DNA of 64,000 nt from JABWCE01 sp964617955 (GTDB taxonomy: Bacteria; Bacteroidota; Bacteroidia; NS11-12g; UBA9320): positions 62,001 to 126,000 of the forward strand of contig CAZTXB010000003.1 in the NCBI GenBank assembly GCA_964617955.1, given 5' to 3'. The notes beneath the pieces are model-generated. The model saw only the letters and a list, made by a program, of their open reading frames with translations. It searched no databases and was not told the origin of the DNA. Below, one piece after another: positions 53,934 to 63,549 of this stretch. Position 1 is the first letter of the stretch. Each line of letters begins with the position of its first letter. The position numbers and the translations under genes are program-made.

Positions 53934-55886
53934 ATGAGCACTCCAAAAGTTGATAAAAGCAATTACGAAGCAGATAATATACAAGTTTTAGAAGGTCTAG
54001 AGGCGGTTAGAAAACGACCGGCCATGTATATTGGCGATATCGGACCAAGAGGGCTGCACCATCTGGTTTATGAGGTGGTAGACAATTCGATCGACGAAGC
54101 CTTGGCAGGCCATTGCAGTCACATCCAGGTTACCATTAATGAGGACAACTCTATCACAGTAAAAGACAATGGCAGAGGAATTCCTGTTGGGATGCACGAA
54201 AAGGAACAAAAATCGGCATTGGAAGTGGTTATGACGGTATTGCACGCCGGAGGAAAATTTGATAAAGACTCTTATAAAGTTTCAGGAGGTCTGCATGGGG
54301 TTGGGGTATCGTGTGTAAACGCACTTTCTACCAAATTAGTGGCTACGGTTCACCGTGAAGGTAAAATGTACCAACAGGAATACTCCATAGGTAAGCCGGT
54401 CACCGGTGTTGAAGAAGTTGGCACAACCGACGAAAGAGGTACGGTGGTATCCTTTTGGCCGGATGCGACCATTTTTACCCATGTCGAATTTAAATACGAT
54501 ACACTGGCTGCGAGGCTGCGTGAGCTTTCCTTTCTGAATAAAGGCATCCATTTAATGATTACCGACCTTAGAAACGTCGACGACAATGGAAAACCCCACA
54601 CCGAAGAGTTTTATTCGGAGGGAGGACTTGCAGAATTCGTTAAGTACCTCGATGGCACCAGGGAGACTTTAATTCCATTCCCCATCAGTGTGGAAGGTGA
54701 AAAAGGTGGCGTTCCCGTTGAAGTGGCTTTTCAGTATAACAATGGATATGCCGAAAATCTTCACTCTTATGTCAACAACATCAATACCATAGAAGGGGGA
54801 ACGCATGTGGCCGGATTTAGAAGAGCCTTAACCCGTACTTTAAAAGCCTACGCCGATAAGTCAGGTTTATTAAAAAATGTAAAAATTGAAATATCGGGTG
54901 ATGACTTCAGAGAAGGACTAACCGGTGTTATATCCGTTAAAGTTCAGGAGCCTCAATTTGAAGGACAAACCAAAACCAAGTTAGGCAATAATGACGTGAT
55001 GGGGGCTGTAGATGTATGTGTTGGTGAGATACTGAACAACTACCTCGAAGAAAACCCAAATCTGGCCAAAATAATCGTGAGCAAAGTAATACTAGCAGCT
55101 CAGGCGCGGTATGCCGCCAAAAAAGCCAGAGAAATGGTGCAGCGCAAAGGGGCAATGAGTGGTGGCGGATTGCCGGGAAAACTGTCGGATTGCAGCGAAA
55201 AAGACCCTGCCCTTTGTGAGCTTTATCTCGTTGAGGGAGATTCTGCCGGAGGAACAGCCAAACAAGGTCGTGAAAGAAAGTACCAGGCCATCATGCCTTT
55301 GCGTGGAAAGATATTAAATGTAGAGAAGGCTCTTGAGCATAAAATCTATGACAATGAGGAAATAAAGAACATGTTTCACGCCATTGGGGTGACCATTGGA
55401 ACCACAGAAGATGCTAAAGAGTTGAACCTCGAAAAGCTGAGATACCATAAAATTATCATCATGACCGATGCCGATGTCGATGGATCCCATATCAGAACAC
55501 TCATCCTCACCCTGTTTTTCCGATACATGCGCCGTCTTATTGAATCAGGTTATCTGTATATTGCCACACCCCCACTCTATCAATTAAAAAAGGGTAAAGA
55601 AATTGTGTATTGCTGGACTGAAGAAGAACGTTCAGCCCACGTTGTCCGAATGGGTGGCGACAAACCTGAAAGTGTAGGAATACAACGCTATAAGGGACTT
55701 GGTGAGATGAATGCAGAGCAACTTTGGGAAACCACCATGGATCCTGCCCGCAGAACACTTAAGCGGGTTGCCCTTGAAAGCGCGGCTGAGGCCGACCATG
55801 TGTTCAGCATGCTCATGGGCGACGAAGTTCCACCTCGCCGTGAGTTTATTGAAGCGAATGCCAAATACGCCAATATCGACATCTAG
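53934..55886 (+). CDS. gyrB: DNA gyrase subunit B
   Basis: A 650-residue type IIA topoisomerase subunit. The GHKL ATPase has VVDNSIDEALAG, DNGRGIPVG and GGLHGVGVSCVNALS; the transducer domain is intact; the TOPRIM domain has LVEGDSAGGTAKQGR and DADVDGSHIRTLILTLFFR; the tail ends QRYKGLGEMNAEQLWETTMDP. With GyrA (not in the window) it introduces negative supercoils. Features favour GyrB over ParE, but the two are close. A 7/8 -7 box (TAAATTTA, 53904-53911) lies upstream. Confidence 0.95.
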   Translation: MSTPKVDKSNYEADNIQVLEGLEAVRKRPAMYIGDIGPRGLHHLVYEVVDNSIDEALAGHCSHIQVTINEDNSITVKDNGRGIPVGMHEKEQKSALEVVMTVLHAGGKFDKDSYKVSGGLHGVGVSCVNALSTKLVATVHREGKMYQQEYSIGKPVTGVEEVGTTDERGTVVSFWPDATIFTHVEFKYDTLAARLRELSFLNKGIHLMITDLRNVDDNGKPHTEEFYSEGGLAEFVKYLDGTRETLIPFPISVEGEKGGVPVEVAFQYNNGYAENLHSYVNNINTIEGGTHVAGFRRALTRTLKAYADKSGLLKNVKIEISGDDFREGLTGVISVKVQEPQFEGQTKTKLGNNDVMGAVDVCVGEILNNYLEENPNLAKIIVSKVILAAQARYAAKKAREMVQRKGAMSGGGLPGKLSDCSEKDPALCELYLVEGDSAGGTAKQGRERKYQAIMPLRGKILNVEKALEHKIYDNEEIKNMFHAIGVTIGTTEDAKELNLEKLRYHKIIIMTDADVDGSHIRTLILTLFFRYMRRLIESGYLYIATPPLYQLKKGKEIVYCWTEEERSAHVVRMGGDKPESVGIQRYKGLGEMNAEQLWETTMDPARRTLKRVALESAAEADHVFSMLMGDEVPPRREFIEANAKYANIDI

Positions 55887-56049
55887 ATTTTTCGATTAAC
55901 CTTTATTCTTTTATAAGCGGAAATACTAGCAGGTATGTGATAAAGCTCCTCTTGTTGGTATAGGATCAAATCTTTTCAACAAAAATTTATTGGTCACATC
56001 TAAGCCTTATTACCCACCTTAGGTACTTATTGCCAATTATTTAAAAACA

Positions 56050-56079
56050 GAAGAAGGTCGTTTCACAACGCCCTTCTTC
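56050..56079. terminator. Hairpin between convergent gyrB and clpB
   Basis: GAAGAAGG pairs with CCTTCTTC, extended inward by CGTT/AACG after one mismatch, with a 4-nt loop. No strong T tract follows, so termination is likely but unproven. The remainder of 55887-56113 shows nothing else. Confidence 0.55.
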
Positions 56080-56113
56080 CTAAATTCTAATGCCTATGAA
56101 AAAAAATTTCTTT

Positions 56114-58717
56114 TTAATCAAGGTTTTCAAAGATTAACTTATTTTTAACCATTTTCAAGATAATTCGACTTAACTTATTCACTTGTCCTTCAATTATTTG
56201 TCGCGAGAGGACATTGACAACTTCCCTTTGGAGTACCCTTTTTAGAGGTCGGGCTCCGAATTGGGGGTCGTAACCCAGCTCACTCAGCCAATCTAAGGCT
56301 TCATCGGTTGCAAGCAACTCAATACCAAGGGCATTCATGGATTGTACAATAGATTTAAACTGTAACTCCACAATTTTTCGAACCTCTTCTCTGCTCAAAG
56401 GCGTAAACATGATAACCTCGTCTACTCGGTTCAAAAATTCGGGGCGTATGCTTTTCTTCAATAAATCAAAGACTTCTCTTTTGGTGGTGGCCAATATATT
56501 TTCCTTATTTCCTTCATCAAAGTGCTCGAACCTTTCCTGAATAATATGGCTACCCAAATTTGACGTCATGATCAAAATGGTGTTTTTAAAATTGGCAGTT
56601 CTGCCCTTGTTGTCTGTAAGTCTTCCATCATCCAGCACTTGAAGTAGAATATTAAAAACATCGGGGTTTGCTTTCTCAATTTCATCTAGCAAGATTACCG
56701 CGTAGGGTCTTCTTCGCACCGCTTCGGTTAGCTGTCCGCCTTCATCATACCCTACATAACCCGGAGGGGCTCCTATTAATCTGCTCACCGTATGTTTTTC
56801 CTGATATTCGCTCATATCAATTCTTATCAAAGCATTCTCCTGATCAAAGAGATAATGTGCAAGCGCCTTGGCCAATTCAGTTTTACCTACACCTGTCGTT
56901 CCTAAAAAGATAAAGGAGCCAATCGGTTTCTTCGGATCACTTAACCCTGCCCTGCTTCTGCGAATGGCATCAGAAATTGCCGTGATGGCCTCTTCCTGGC
57001 CAATGACCCTTTGGTGAAGTTCAGCTTCCAGATTCAATAATTTTTCCCTTTCCCCCTTAAGCATACTCTTTACCGGAATCCCTGTCCATTTGCTTACAAC
57101 CTCAGCAATATCTTCCCTATCTACTTCCTCTTTTACAAGCGTTCCTTTAATTTGTTTTTCCTGTAATTCCTGGTTGAGAGTTTCAAGTTCTTTTTCAACC
57201 TCCTTCATTTTTCCGTACCTAATTTCCGCAACCAGCCCATAATTTCCTGATCTTTCGGCGAGATCTGCCTCGTGTTTCAGGTTTTCGATTTGAGTTTTCT
57301 TAGACTGAATTCCCTCTACTATGCCCTTTTCAATCTGCCAGCTTGATTTCAGTTCATTTCTCTCTTCCCCCAGCTTGCTGAGTTCAATGTTAATTTCTTC
57401 TACTTTTTTATCATCCCCTTCGCGTTTTATAGCCTCTTTTTCTATTTCCAGTTGCATGATTCTTCGTTCCAATTCGTCCAATTCTTCTGGTACCGAATCG
57501 ATTTCAAGTCTCAATTTCGCGGCCGCTTCATCCATTAAGTCTATGGCCTTATCGGGCAAAAACCTGTCAGAGATATAGCGTTGTGAAAGCTCCACAGCTG
57601 CGATGATCGCCTCATCCTTTATTCTCACCTTGTGGTGAACTTCGTATCTTTCTTTTAAACCTCTGAGTATTGAAATGGCGTCAGGGGTATCCGGTTCGTC
57701 GACATAAACCGACTGAAACCGCCTTTCAAGCGCCTTGTCTTTCTCAATATACTTCTGGTATTCGGCCAAGGTAGTAGCCCCAATGGCTCTCAATTCACCC
57801 CTGGCCAAGGCAGGTTTCAGAATATTGGCCGCATCCATCGCTCCTTCACCACCACCTCCGGCTCCCACCAGGGTGTGTATTTCATCAATAAATAATATTA
57901 TTTCTCCGTCGGCACCTATCACCTCCTTAATCACCGCCTTTAACCTTTCCTCAAATTCGCCCTTATATTTCGCCCCCGCAATGAGGGAACCCATGTCTAA
58001 GGAGAAGATCGTTTTTGATTTTAAATTTTCAGGAATATCTCCATTGATAATTCGATGAGCCAGACCTTCGGCTATAGCCGTTTTTCCTACACCAGGCTCG
58101 CCAATGAGAATGGGATTGTTTTTTGTACGGCGGCTCAAAATTTGAAGTACCCTTCTGATTTCGTCATCGCGGCCAATCACAGGATCCAGCTTACCCTCTC
58201 TCGCCAGTTGGTTTAAATTTTTGGCGTACTTGGCCAGTGAATTAAATTGCTCTTCCGCACTCTGCGAAGTGGCCTTGCTATTCCCCCTAAGCTCCATAAA
58301 GGCCTTTTTTATTTCATTTGGCTTTACACCTGCATCCTTTAACAGATTAGCTACCTGATCCTTTCCTTCTAAAATAGCCATAAACATATGCTCTATGGTC
58401 ACGAATTCATCGCCAAACGACTTTAAAAAGCTTTGTGCCTTGAGCAAGGCCGAGTTGGAATCATGGCTTAAATAAATCTGATCATTCGATCCATGTTGGA
58501 TGGAGTAAGACTTTAAAATAGCGTCTAGGGCTGTTTCAATGCGGCTAAGATTGGCATTTACTTTCTTTAAGGCGTAGCTTAAAATATTTTCGTCGGTCAT
58601 AAAAAGTCCTTTAAGCAGGTGGCCGGTTTCAATGCTTGGATTTTTTGCTTCGAAGGCTAGCTGTTGCGCTTTTTGTACCGCTTCTTGAGATTTTATGGTA
58701 AATTGATTCAAATTCAT
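56114..58717 (-). CDS. clpB: ATP-dependent disaggregase ClpB
   Basis: An 867-residue AAA+ chaperone that dissolves protein aggregates together with DnaK. N-terminal Clp repeats (1-145); first AAA domain with Walker A GEPGVGKT (206-213) and Walker B ILFIDEIHTLVGAG; the M-domain coiled coil (about 410-530, RIMQLEIEKEAIKREGDDKK); second AAA domain with GTTGVGKTELAKALA and VILLDEIEKA. It has no ClpP-binding loop. Length and order are typical. No CIRCE-like heat-shock operator was seen upstream. Confidence 0.96.
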   Translation of the reverse strand: MNLNQFTIKSQEAVQKAQQLAFEAKNPSIETGHLLKGLFMTDENILSYALKKVNANLSRIETALDAILKSYSIQHGSNDQIYLSHDSNSALLKAQSFLKSFGDEFVTIEHMFMAILEGKDQVANLLKDAGVKPNEIKKAFMELRGNSKATSQSAEEQFNSLAKYAKNLNQLAREGKLDPVIGRDDEIRRVLQILSRRTKNNPILIGEPGVGKTAIAEGLAHRIINGDIPENLKSKTIFSLDMGSLIAGAKYKGEFEERLKAVIKEVIGADGEIILFIDEIHTLVGAGGGGEGAMDAANILKPALARGELRAIGATTLAEYQKYIEKDKALERRFQSVYVDEPDTPDAISILRGLKERYEVHHKVRIKDEAIIAAVELSQRYISDRFLPDKAIDLMDEAAAKLRLEIDSVPEELDELERRIMQLEIEKEAIKREGDDKKVEEINIELSKLGEERNELKSSWQIEKGIVEGIQSKKTQIENLKHEADLAERSGNYGLVAEIRYGKMKEVEKELETLNQELQEKQIKGTLVKEEVDREDIAEVVSKWTGIPVKSMLKGEREKLLNLEAELHQRVIGQEEAITAISDAIRRSRAGLSDPKKPIGSFIFLGTTGVGKTELAKALAHYLFDQENALIRIDMSEYQEKHTVSRLIGAPPGYVGYDEGGQLTEAVRRRPYAVILLDEIEKANPDVFNILLQVLDDGRLTDNKGRTANFKNTILIMTSNLGSHIIQERFEHFDEGNKENILATTKREVFDLLKKSIRPEFLNRVDEVIMFTPLSREEVRKIVELQFKSIVQSMNALGIELLATDEALDWLSELGYDPQFGARPLKRVLQREVVNVLSRQIIEGQVNKLSRIILKMVKNKLIFENLD

Positions 58718-58741
58718 ACTATTTAATTTTTGAAATAGGAA

Positions 58742-58951
58742 TCAAAAAGAATTCCTCAGGCCAATGCGTGTCGATTTGTCTTCATCTTCTTTGGCTAATC
58801 GCCAAATAGTCAGATAATCAGAAGGTTTGTAGACTGCAATTGGCCAATTTGTCCTATAAGAGTGTTCGTTGAAAATAAAAGATGAATCCTCTTCATATCT
58901 GAAGGTATGCTTGTCAGGAATGTCAAAAAAATAGGAATGCTTGACGAGTCG
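58742..58951 (-). other. Stop-free stretch in frame behind the pfkA stop
   Basis: Immediately after the pfkA TAG, the same frame stays open for 69 codons to a TGA at 58742-58744, with protein-like composition (FIFNEHSYRTNWPIAVYKPS). It has no ATG, GTG or TTG start in frame. It may be a decayed gene fragment, a readthrough extension or chance. Nothing else is seen in 58718-58951. Confidence 0.3.
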
Positions 58952-59920
58952 CTAAATCGAAACCTTATTCAGCATAGAGAGTATATAATCGGGAAGTGGT
59001 TTGCGATTGTTTATGGCTTCTTCGTAGGAGGTGAAATTAATTTTATTCTGAACCATCCCTACACATTCATTTTTATGCCCTTCGAGTAATCTCTCTACGG
59101 AGGCCACTCCAAGTCTGGTAGCAATGATGCGATCTCTGGCCGACGGACTGCCACCTCGTTGTATGTGACCGAGAATGGTGGTTCTGATATCGAGATCCGG
59201 AAATTTGGCACTCAATTTTTTGGCAACATCTATGGCTCCTCCTTTTTCTCCCTCTGCAACAACGATAATGGAAAATGACTTTTGCCTCCCTTTATGGTTT
59301 TGAAAATTTTGAAAAAGTTTCTTTTCGTCCTCAAGATCTTCAGGTATGAGAATGACCTCTGCTCCACCAGAAATACCGACTGCGATGGCAATAAAACCGG
59401 AATCCCGGCCCATGACCTCCACAATAAACACCCGGTTATGAGAATCGGCGGTATCTCTTATTTTATCAATAGCCTCCATAGCCGTATTGATAGCCGTGTC
59501 GTATCCTATGGTGAAATCAGTCCCATAAAGATCGTTGTCAATCGTACCGGGCAATCCCATACTAGGGATTTCAAATTCTTCAAAAAATATTTTAGCACCT
59601 GTATAGGTTCCATTCCCACCAATAAGTACCAGACCATCAATTTGATTGGCCAGTAATACTTCATAGGCTTTTTTTCGACCTTCATAACTCATAAATTCCT
59701 TACTTCTCGACGATTTCAGAATGGTGCCACCTCTCTGTATGATGTTGGCCACCGAAGCAGCGTTTAAAGGTACCAAATCGCCCTGAATCATCCCGTCATA
59801 GCCTCTCATGATGCCCATAACGTCCACCTTATGGTATATAGCAGTTCTAACCACCGCCCTTATGGCGGCATTCATGCCAGGGGAGTCGCCGCCTGAAGTC
59901 ATAACTGCAATTTTTTTCAT
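58952..59920 (-). CDS. pfkA: 6-phosphofructokinase with Asn at the Mg-binding position
   Basis: A 322-residue enzyme of the ATP-dependent PfkA type: MTSGGDSPGMNAAIRA, PGTIDNDLYGTDFTIG with the catalytic Asp, VEVMGRDSGFIA and GHIQRGGSPSARDR are present. The nucleotide/Mg motif usually GGDGS reads G101-G-N103-G-T, i.e. Asp103 of the E. coli enzyme is Asn (AAT codon). The following Gly is the ATP-type residue, not the Asp of PPi-dependent enzymes. Activity is probable but worth testing. It lies 53 bp after the lipoprotein gene, with a terminator between. Confidence 0.93.
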   Translation of the reverse strand: MKKIAVMTSGGDSPGMNAAIRAVVRTAIYHKVDVMGIMRGYDGMIQGDLVPLNAASVANIIQRGGTILKSSRSKEFMSYEGRKKAYEVLLANQIDGLVLIGGNGTYTGAKIFFEEFEIPSMGLPGTIDNDLYGTDFTIGYDTAINTAMEAIDKIRDTADSHNRVFIVEVMGRDSGFIAIAVGISGGAEVILIPEDLEDEKKLFQNFQNHKGRQKSFSIIVVAEGEKGGAIDVAKKLSAKFPDLDIRTTILGHIQRGGSPSARDRIIATRLGVASVERLLEGHKNECVGMVQNKINFTSYEEAINNRKPLPDYILSMLNKVSI

Positions 59921-59930
59921 TTTTCAAAAA

Positions 59931-59960
59931 TAAAAAAGCCCCGCCGAAGCGAGGCTCTTT
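59931..59960 (-). terminator. Terminator between the 59974 gene and pfkA
   Basis: On the minus strand AGCCTCGC-TTCG-GCGGGGCT with one G-T pair, followed by TTTTTTA. The stable UUCG-type loop and T run make it a good terminator. Confidence 0.85.
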
Positions 59961-59973
59961 ATAAAAAATATTT

Positions 59974-60837
59974 TTAAGGTTTCTTTTTGAATTTAAATTC
60001 AACGTAGTCGTTGTTCTCACCAATTCCAGTAGTTTTTACTACATTGGTAATCTGAATAAGAACTTTAATAGTTCCGCCCCTGATGTTAGCAATGTATAAA
60101 TCATCCTTGGCCACAACCATGAACTTCATTGAATTACCTGAAGCGTTCCAAGCTGCATCCAGTTGACCGGTATTTGTAATATCAGCATAGGTATAGCCTG
60201 TAACTTTTCTGAATTGAGTGCCATTTTTTGAAGTCCAGCGTCCTGGCCAGTTATTGGTCTCTGTGGTAATACATGAATCCTGAATATCTTTATCGGCTGC
60301 AGGGTCATTAATTGTCATTGGGATAATGTCCTTCAAATTAAATGCACCTGCTTTCTGGCCTTGAAAGTTGTAAACTTTAAAAGTTTGTGGAGGCGTGCTG
60401 TTATCCTTTTCATACGATGTTAATGGATCGCCACTAGCCTCTGTGGTGGTGGTGATAGATATTGACTTGCTTGAACTCACCCCTTTGTCGTCGGTAGCTG
60501 TAATGGTCCAAACTTCGGTTGCTTTAGCAGCATAAGATACTCTGGATAATTTAATTTTTGCGCTGGCCGAATTAACTGTGGTATCCAATTGAGGAGATAC
60601 TCTGCCATTAACTACTGAAGTAACAACTACGGTTTTCACCTTTGAGTTGTCATTCACGTTAAATACTATTGTAAAGGGCTTATTTCCATCCATCGTCACA
60701 TCGCCGGTAATAGAGCTGTTTTCAGCAATAAAATCGATTCCGGGGGCAGGATTCACTTCATCACCACCGCAGGAGTTGAACATAAAGGCCGAAACTATGG
60801 CCAAAAAAGATAAGCTAAGAATTTGTCTGATTTTCAT
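59974..60837 (-). CDS. Lipoprotein with Ig-like domain, function unknown
   Basis: A 287-residue lipoprotein with the cysteine in FMFNSCGGDE (residue 23). Residues about 30-135 resemble an Ig/cadherin-like beta domain (PFTIVFNVNDNSKVKTVVVTS, TEVWTITATDDKGVSSSKSIS). The second half (TFKVYNFQGQKAGAFNLKD, GTQFRKVTGYTYADI) is beta-rich and unknown. It is likely outer-membrane anchored and is transcribed alone. Confidence 0.8.
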   Translation of the reverse strand: MKIRQILSLSFLAIVSAFMFNSCGGDEVNPAPGIDFIAENSSITGDVTMDGNKPFTIVFNVNDNSKVKTVVVTSVVNGRVSPQLDTTVNSASAKIKLSRVSYAAKATEVWTITATDDKGVSSSKSISITTTTEASGDPLTSYEKDNSTPPQTFKVYNFQGQKAGAFNLKDIIPMTINDPAADKDIQDSCITTETNNWPGRWTSKNGTQFRKVTGYTYADITNTGQLDAAWNASGNSMKFMVVAKDDLYIANIRGGTIKVLIQITNVVKTTGIGENNDYVEFKFKKKP

Positions 60838-61001
60838 ATAATTGTTTAAAAAAATGTGCCTGCAAATTAATGGAGTTTTTTTCGCATAAACAAGATTTTA
60901 AACATTAATTGACAATGTAGCGGGATTAACAAAATACTGGCATGTCAATTGCGTTTAGGTAGTATTCATTCAAAAAATATATATTTACTGACATCTTGAC
61001 C

Positions 61002-63476
61002 ATGAAGCACGACATTTTCCAACACCTCAATGACTCAGATCCTGAAAACGATGGTTCTGATTTTATTGCCCTCATGCCACCGGATGGCGAAGATGAATCG
61101 GAAAAATTGCATAAGCCAAAGGAGTTGGCCATTCTTCCACTAAGAAACACCGTGCTTTTCCCGGGGGTTGTTATCCCAATTACTGTTGGGCGCGACAAAT
61201 CGGTTAAACTCATAAAGGACGCCTATAAGAAAGATAAGATCATCGGAGTGGTTTCACAAAAGGATGCCAACAACGACGATCCAAACGTTGTCGACTTGTT
61301 TGATATTGGTACAGAAGCCATCATCATTCGTATGCTGAGAATGCCTGACGGAAACACCACGGCCATTCTTCAAGGGCGTCGTAAAATTCAAATCAGCCAA
61401 ACCCTCAAAACTTCGCCTTATCTAATTTGTATGGCCCAACCGGTAGTGGATGAAAAGCCAAAGAAAGGCAAGGAGAGCAAAGCCTTGATGGCTTCCATCA
61501 AAGATATGGCCGGAAAAATTATCGAGCTCTCTCCTAACATACCAAGTGAAGCGAATTTTGCCCTTAAAAACATTGACAGCCCTAATTTTCTCATAAATTT
61601 TATCTCCTCCAATTTAAATGTTTCGGTTGAGGAAAAGCAGACCATACTGCAAACAACAGTGTTTAGCGAGAAGGCCACTTTGATGTTGAGGCATCTGAAC
61701 AATGAATTGCAGCACCTTGAACTAAAAAATCAAATACAGAGCAAGGCTAAAGTAGATATAGACAAACAACAAAGAGAATATTTTCTTCAACAGCAAATGC
61801 GGGCTATTCAGGAGGAACTGGGACAAGATACCCCTGACAAGGATATTGAGGCCCTGAGAATGAAAGCTAAGAAGAAAAAATGGGATGAGAAGCTGGCGAA
61901 GGCTTTTAATAAAGAGTTGGACAAGCTGATGCGCACCAATCCTGCGGCACCTGATTTCTCAATTACCTACAACTATTGTGAATTGCTGCTTGAACTGCCC
62001 TGGAATGAATACAGCAAGGATTTTATCGACTTAAAAAAAGCGCGAAAAGTATTGGACAACGACCATTATGGCTTAGAAAAAGTGAAGGAGCGTATTTTGG
62101 AGTACTTAGCGGTTTTGAAACTAAAAGGAGATTTTAAAAGTCCTATTTTGTGCCTTTATGGGCCTCCAGGCGTAGGGAAAACCTCGCTTGGAAAAAGCGT
62201 AGCCCAGGCCATTGGCAGAAAATATGCCAGAATGTCCTTGGGGGGAATGCATGACGAAGCCGAGTTGAGAGGACATCGGAAGACTTATATTGGAGCTATG
62301 CCAGGGCGAATCATACAAGCCTTGAAAAAAGCCGGAACGGCCAACCCTATTTTTGTTCTCGACGAAGTGGACAAAATAGGGCGTGATTTTAGAGGGGACC
62401 CCTCGTCGGCTTTACTTGAAATATTAGATCCGGAGCAGAACACCGCTTTCTACGACAACTATGTAGAGCACGAGTTTGATCTTTCAAAAGTAATGTTCAT
62501 TGCCACAGCCAACTCTCTTGATACCATACAACCCGCTTTGCTCGATCGCATGGAAATTATTGAAATCAATGGCTATACCGTTGAAGAAAAGGTTCAAATT
62601 GCAAAGAATCACCTGATTAGGAAGCAACAAAAAGAGCATGGGCTTAAATCGGGTCAAATAAAATTTTCGGATGCAAATCTCGAGTTAATTATAGAAAATT
62701 ACACCCGCGAATCGGGGGTAAGGGCTCTGGAGAAAAGAATAGCCTCTTTGGCGCGTTACAGGGCCAAGCAAATAGTAGGTGAAGAGGATTATGAGGTTAA
62801 GCTCGACTCTGAATTTATCCAAAAGGTACTTGGACGCCAGAGGGTAGATAAGGAAATATATCAGGACAATACCTATGCTGGCGTGGTAACCGGTTTAGCA
62901 TGGACTTCGGTTGGTGGCGAAATTCTTTTTGTGGAGAGCAAAACAACCAAGGGGAGCGGAAAATTAACCCTTACGGGTCAGTTAGGGGATGTGATGAAAG
63001 AATCGGCCATAACTGCATTGACGTTCTTGAAGGCCCATGCCGATTATTTAGACATCAATCCACGTGTGTTCGACCAATACGATGTGCACATTCACTTTCC
63101 GGCCGGCGCTGTGCCCAAAGATGGTCCATCAGCCGGTATAACCATTCTCACCTCATTGGCTTCCTGGTACACACAGCGCAAGGTAAAGCCCAATTTGGCC
63201 ATGACAGGTGAAATTACCCTTCGCGGAAAAATACTTCCCGTTGGCGGTATTAAAGAAAAGATTCTCGCAGCAAAAAGGGCGGGAATAAACGAACTGATCA
63301 TGTGCGAAAATAATAGCAAAGATGTTGATGACATTGGAGAGCGCTACACCAAAGATTTAAAATTCCATTACGCCAAGAACATGATACAGGTACTTGACTT
63401 GGCCTTGTTAAATGAAAAGGTAGATAAACCCATTTCATTTGAAATTGAAGAGAAACCGGTTCAGTATAAAAATTAA
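61002..63476 (+). CDS. lon: ATP-dependent protease La (Lon)
   Basis: An 824-residue soluble protease. N-terminal substrate domain (ELAILPLRNTVLFPGVVIPI), a coiled-coil part (QREYFLQQQMRAIQEELG), AAA domain with Walker A GPPGVGKTSLGKS (about 386) and Walker B IFVLDEVDKIG, then the Ser-Lys protease domain with PKDGPSAG (Ser near 710) and GGIKEKILAAKR (Lys near 752). It degrades damaged and regulatory proteins. ATG at 61002 is preferred to a TTG at 60996. A 7/8 -7 box (TATATTTA, 60980-60987) lies upstream. Confidence 0.96.
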   Translation: MKHDIFQHLNDSDPENDGSDFIALMPPDGEDESEKLHKPKELAILPLRNTVLFPGVVIPITVGRDKSVKLIKDAYKKDKIIGVVSQKDANNDDPNVVDLFDIGTEAIIIRMLRMPDGNTTAILQGRRKIQISQTLKTSPYLICMAQPVVDEKPKKGKESKALMASIKDMAGKIIELSPNIPSEANFALKNIDSPNFLINFISSNLNVSVEEKQTILQTTVFSEKATLMLRHLNNELQHLELKNQIQSKAKVDIDKQQREYFLQQQMRAIQEELGQDTPDKDIEALRMKAKKKKWDEKLAKAFNKELDKLMRTNPAAPDFSITYNYCELLLELPWNEYSKDFIDLKKARKVLDNDHYGLEKVKERILEYLAVLKLKGDFKSPILCLYGPPGVGKTSLGKSVAQAIGRKYARMSLGGMHDEAELRGHRKTYIGAMPGRIIQALKKAGTANPIFVLDEVDKIGRDFRGDPSSALLEILDPEQNTAFYDNYVEHEFDLSKVMFIATANSLDTIQPALLDRMEIIEINGYTVEEKVQIAKNHLIRKQQKEHGLKSGQIKFSDANLELIIENYTRESGVRALEKRIASLARYRAKQIVGEEDYEVKLDSEFIQKVLGRQRVDKEIYQDNTYAGVVTGLAWTSVGGEILFVESKTTKGSGKLTLTGQLGDVMKESAITALTFLKAHADYLDINPRVFDQYDVHIHFPAGAVPKDGPSAGITILTSLASWYTQRKVKPNLAMTGEITLRGKILPVGGIKEKILAAKRAGINELIMCENNSKDVDDIGERYTKDLKFHYAKNMIQVLDLALLNEKVDKPISFEIEEKPVQYKN

Positions 63477-63490
63477 GATGAACTGTCTCT

Positions 63491-63530
63491 AAAAGAAAAA
63501 GGCTATCCCAAACGATAGCCTTTTTCTTTT
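63491..63530. terminator. Bidirectional terminator between lon and porV
   Basis: A perfect 17-bp stem (AAAAGAAAAAGGCTATC with its complement) and a 6-nt loop, A-rich on the left and T-rich on the right. It serves two convergent genes. Confidence 0.92.
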
Positions 63531-63549
63531 AACCTTATTTTTTAATGAT

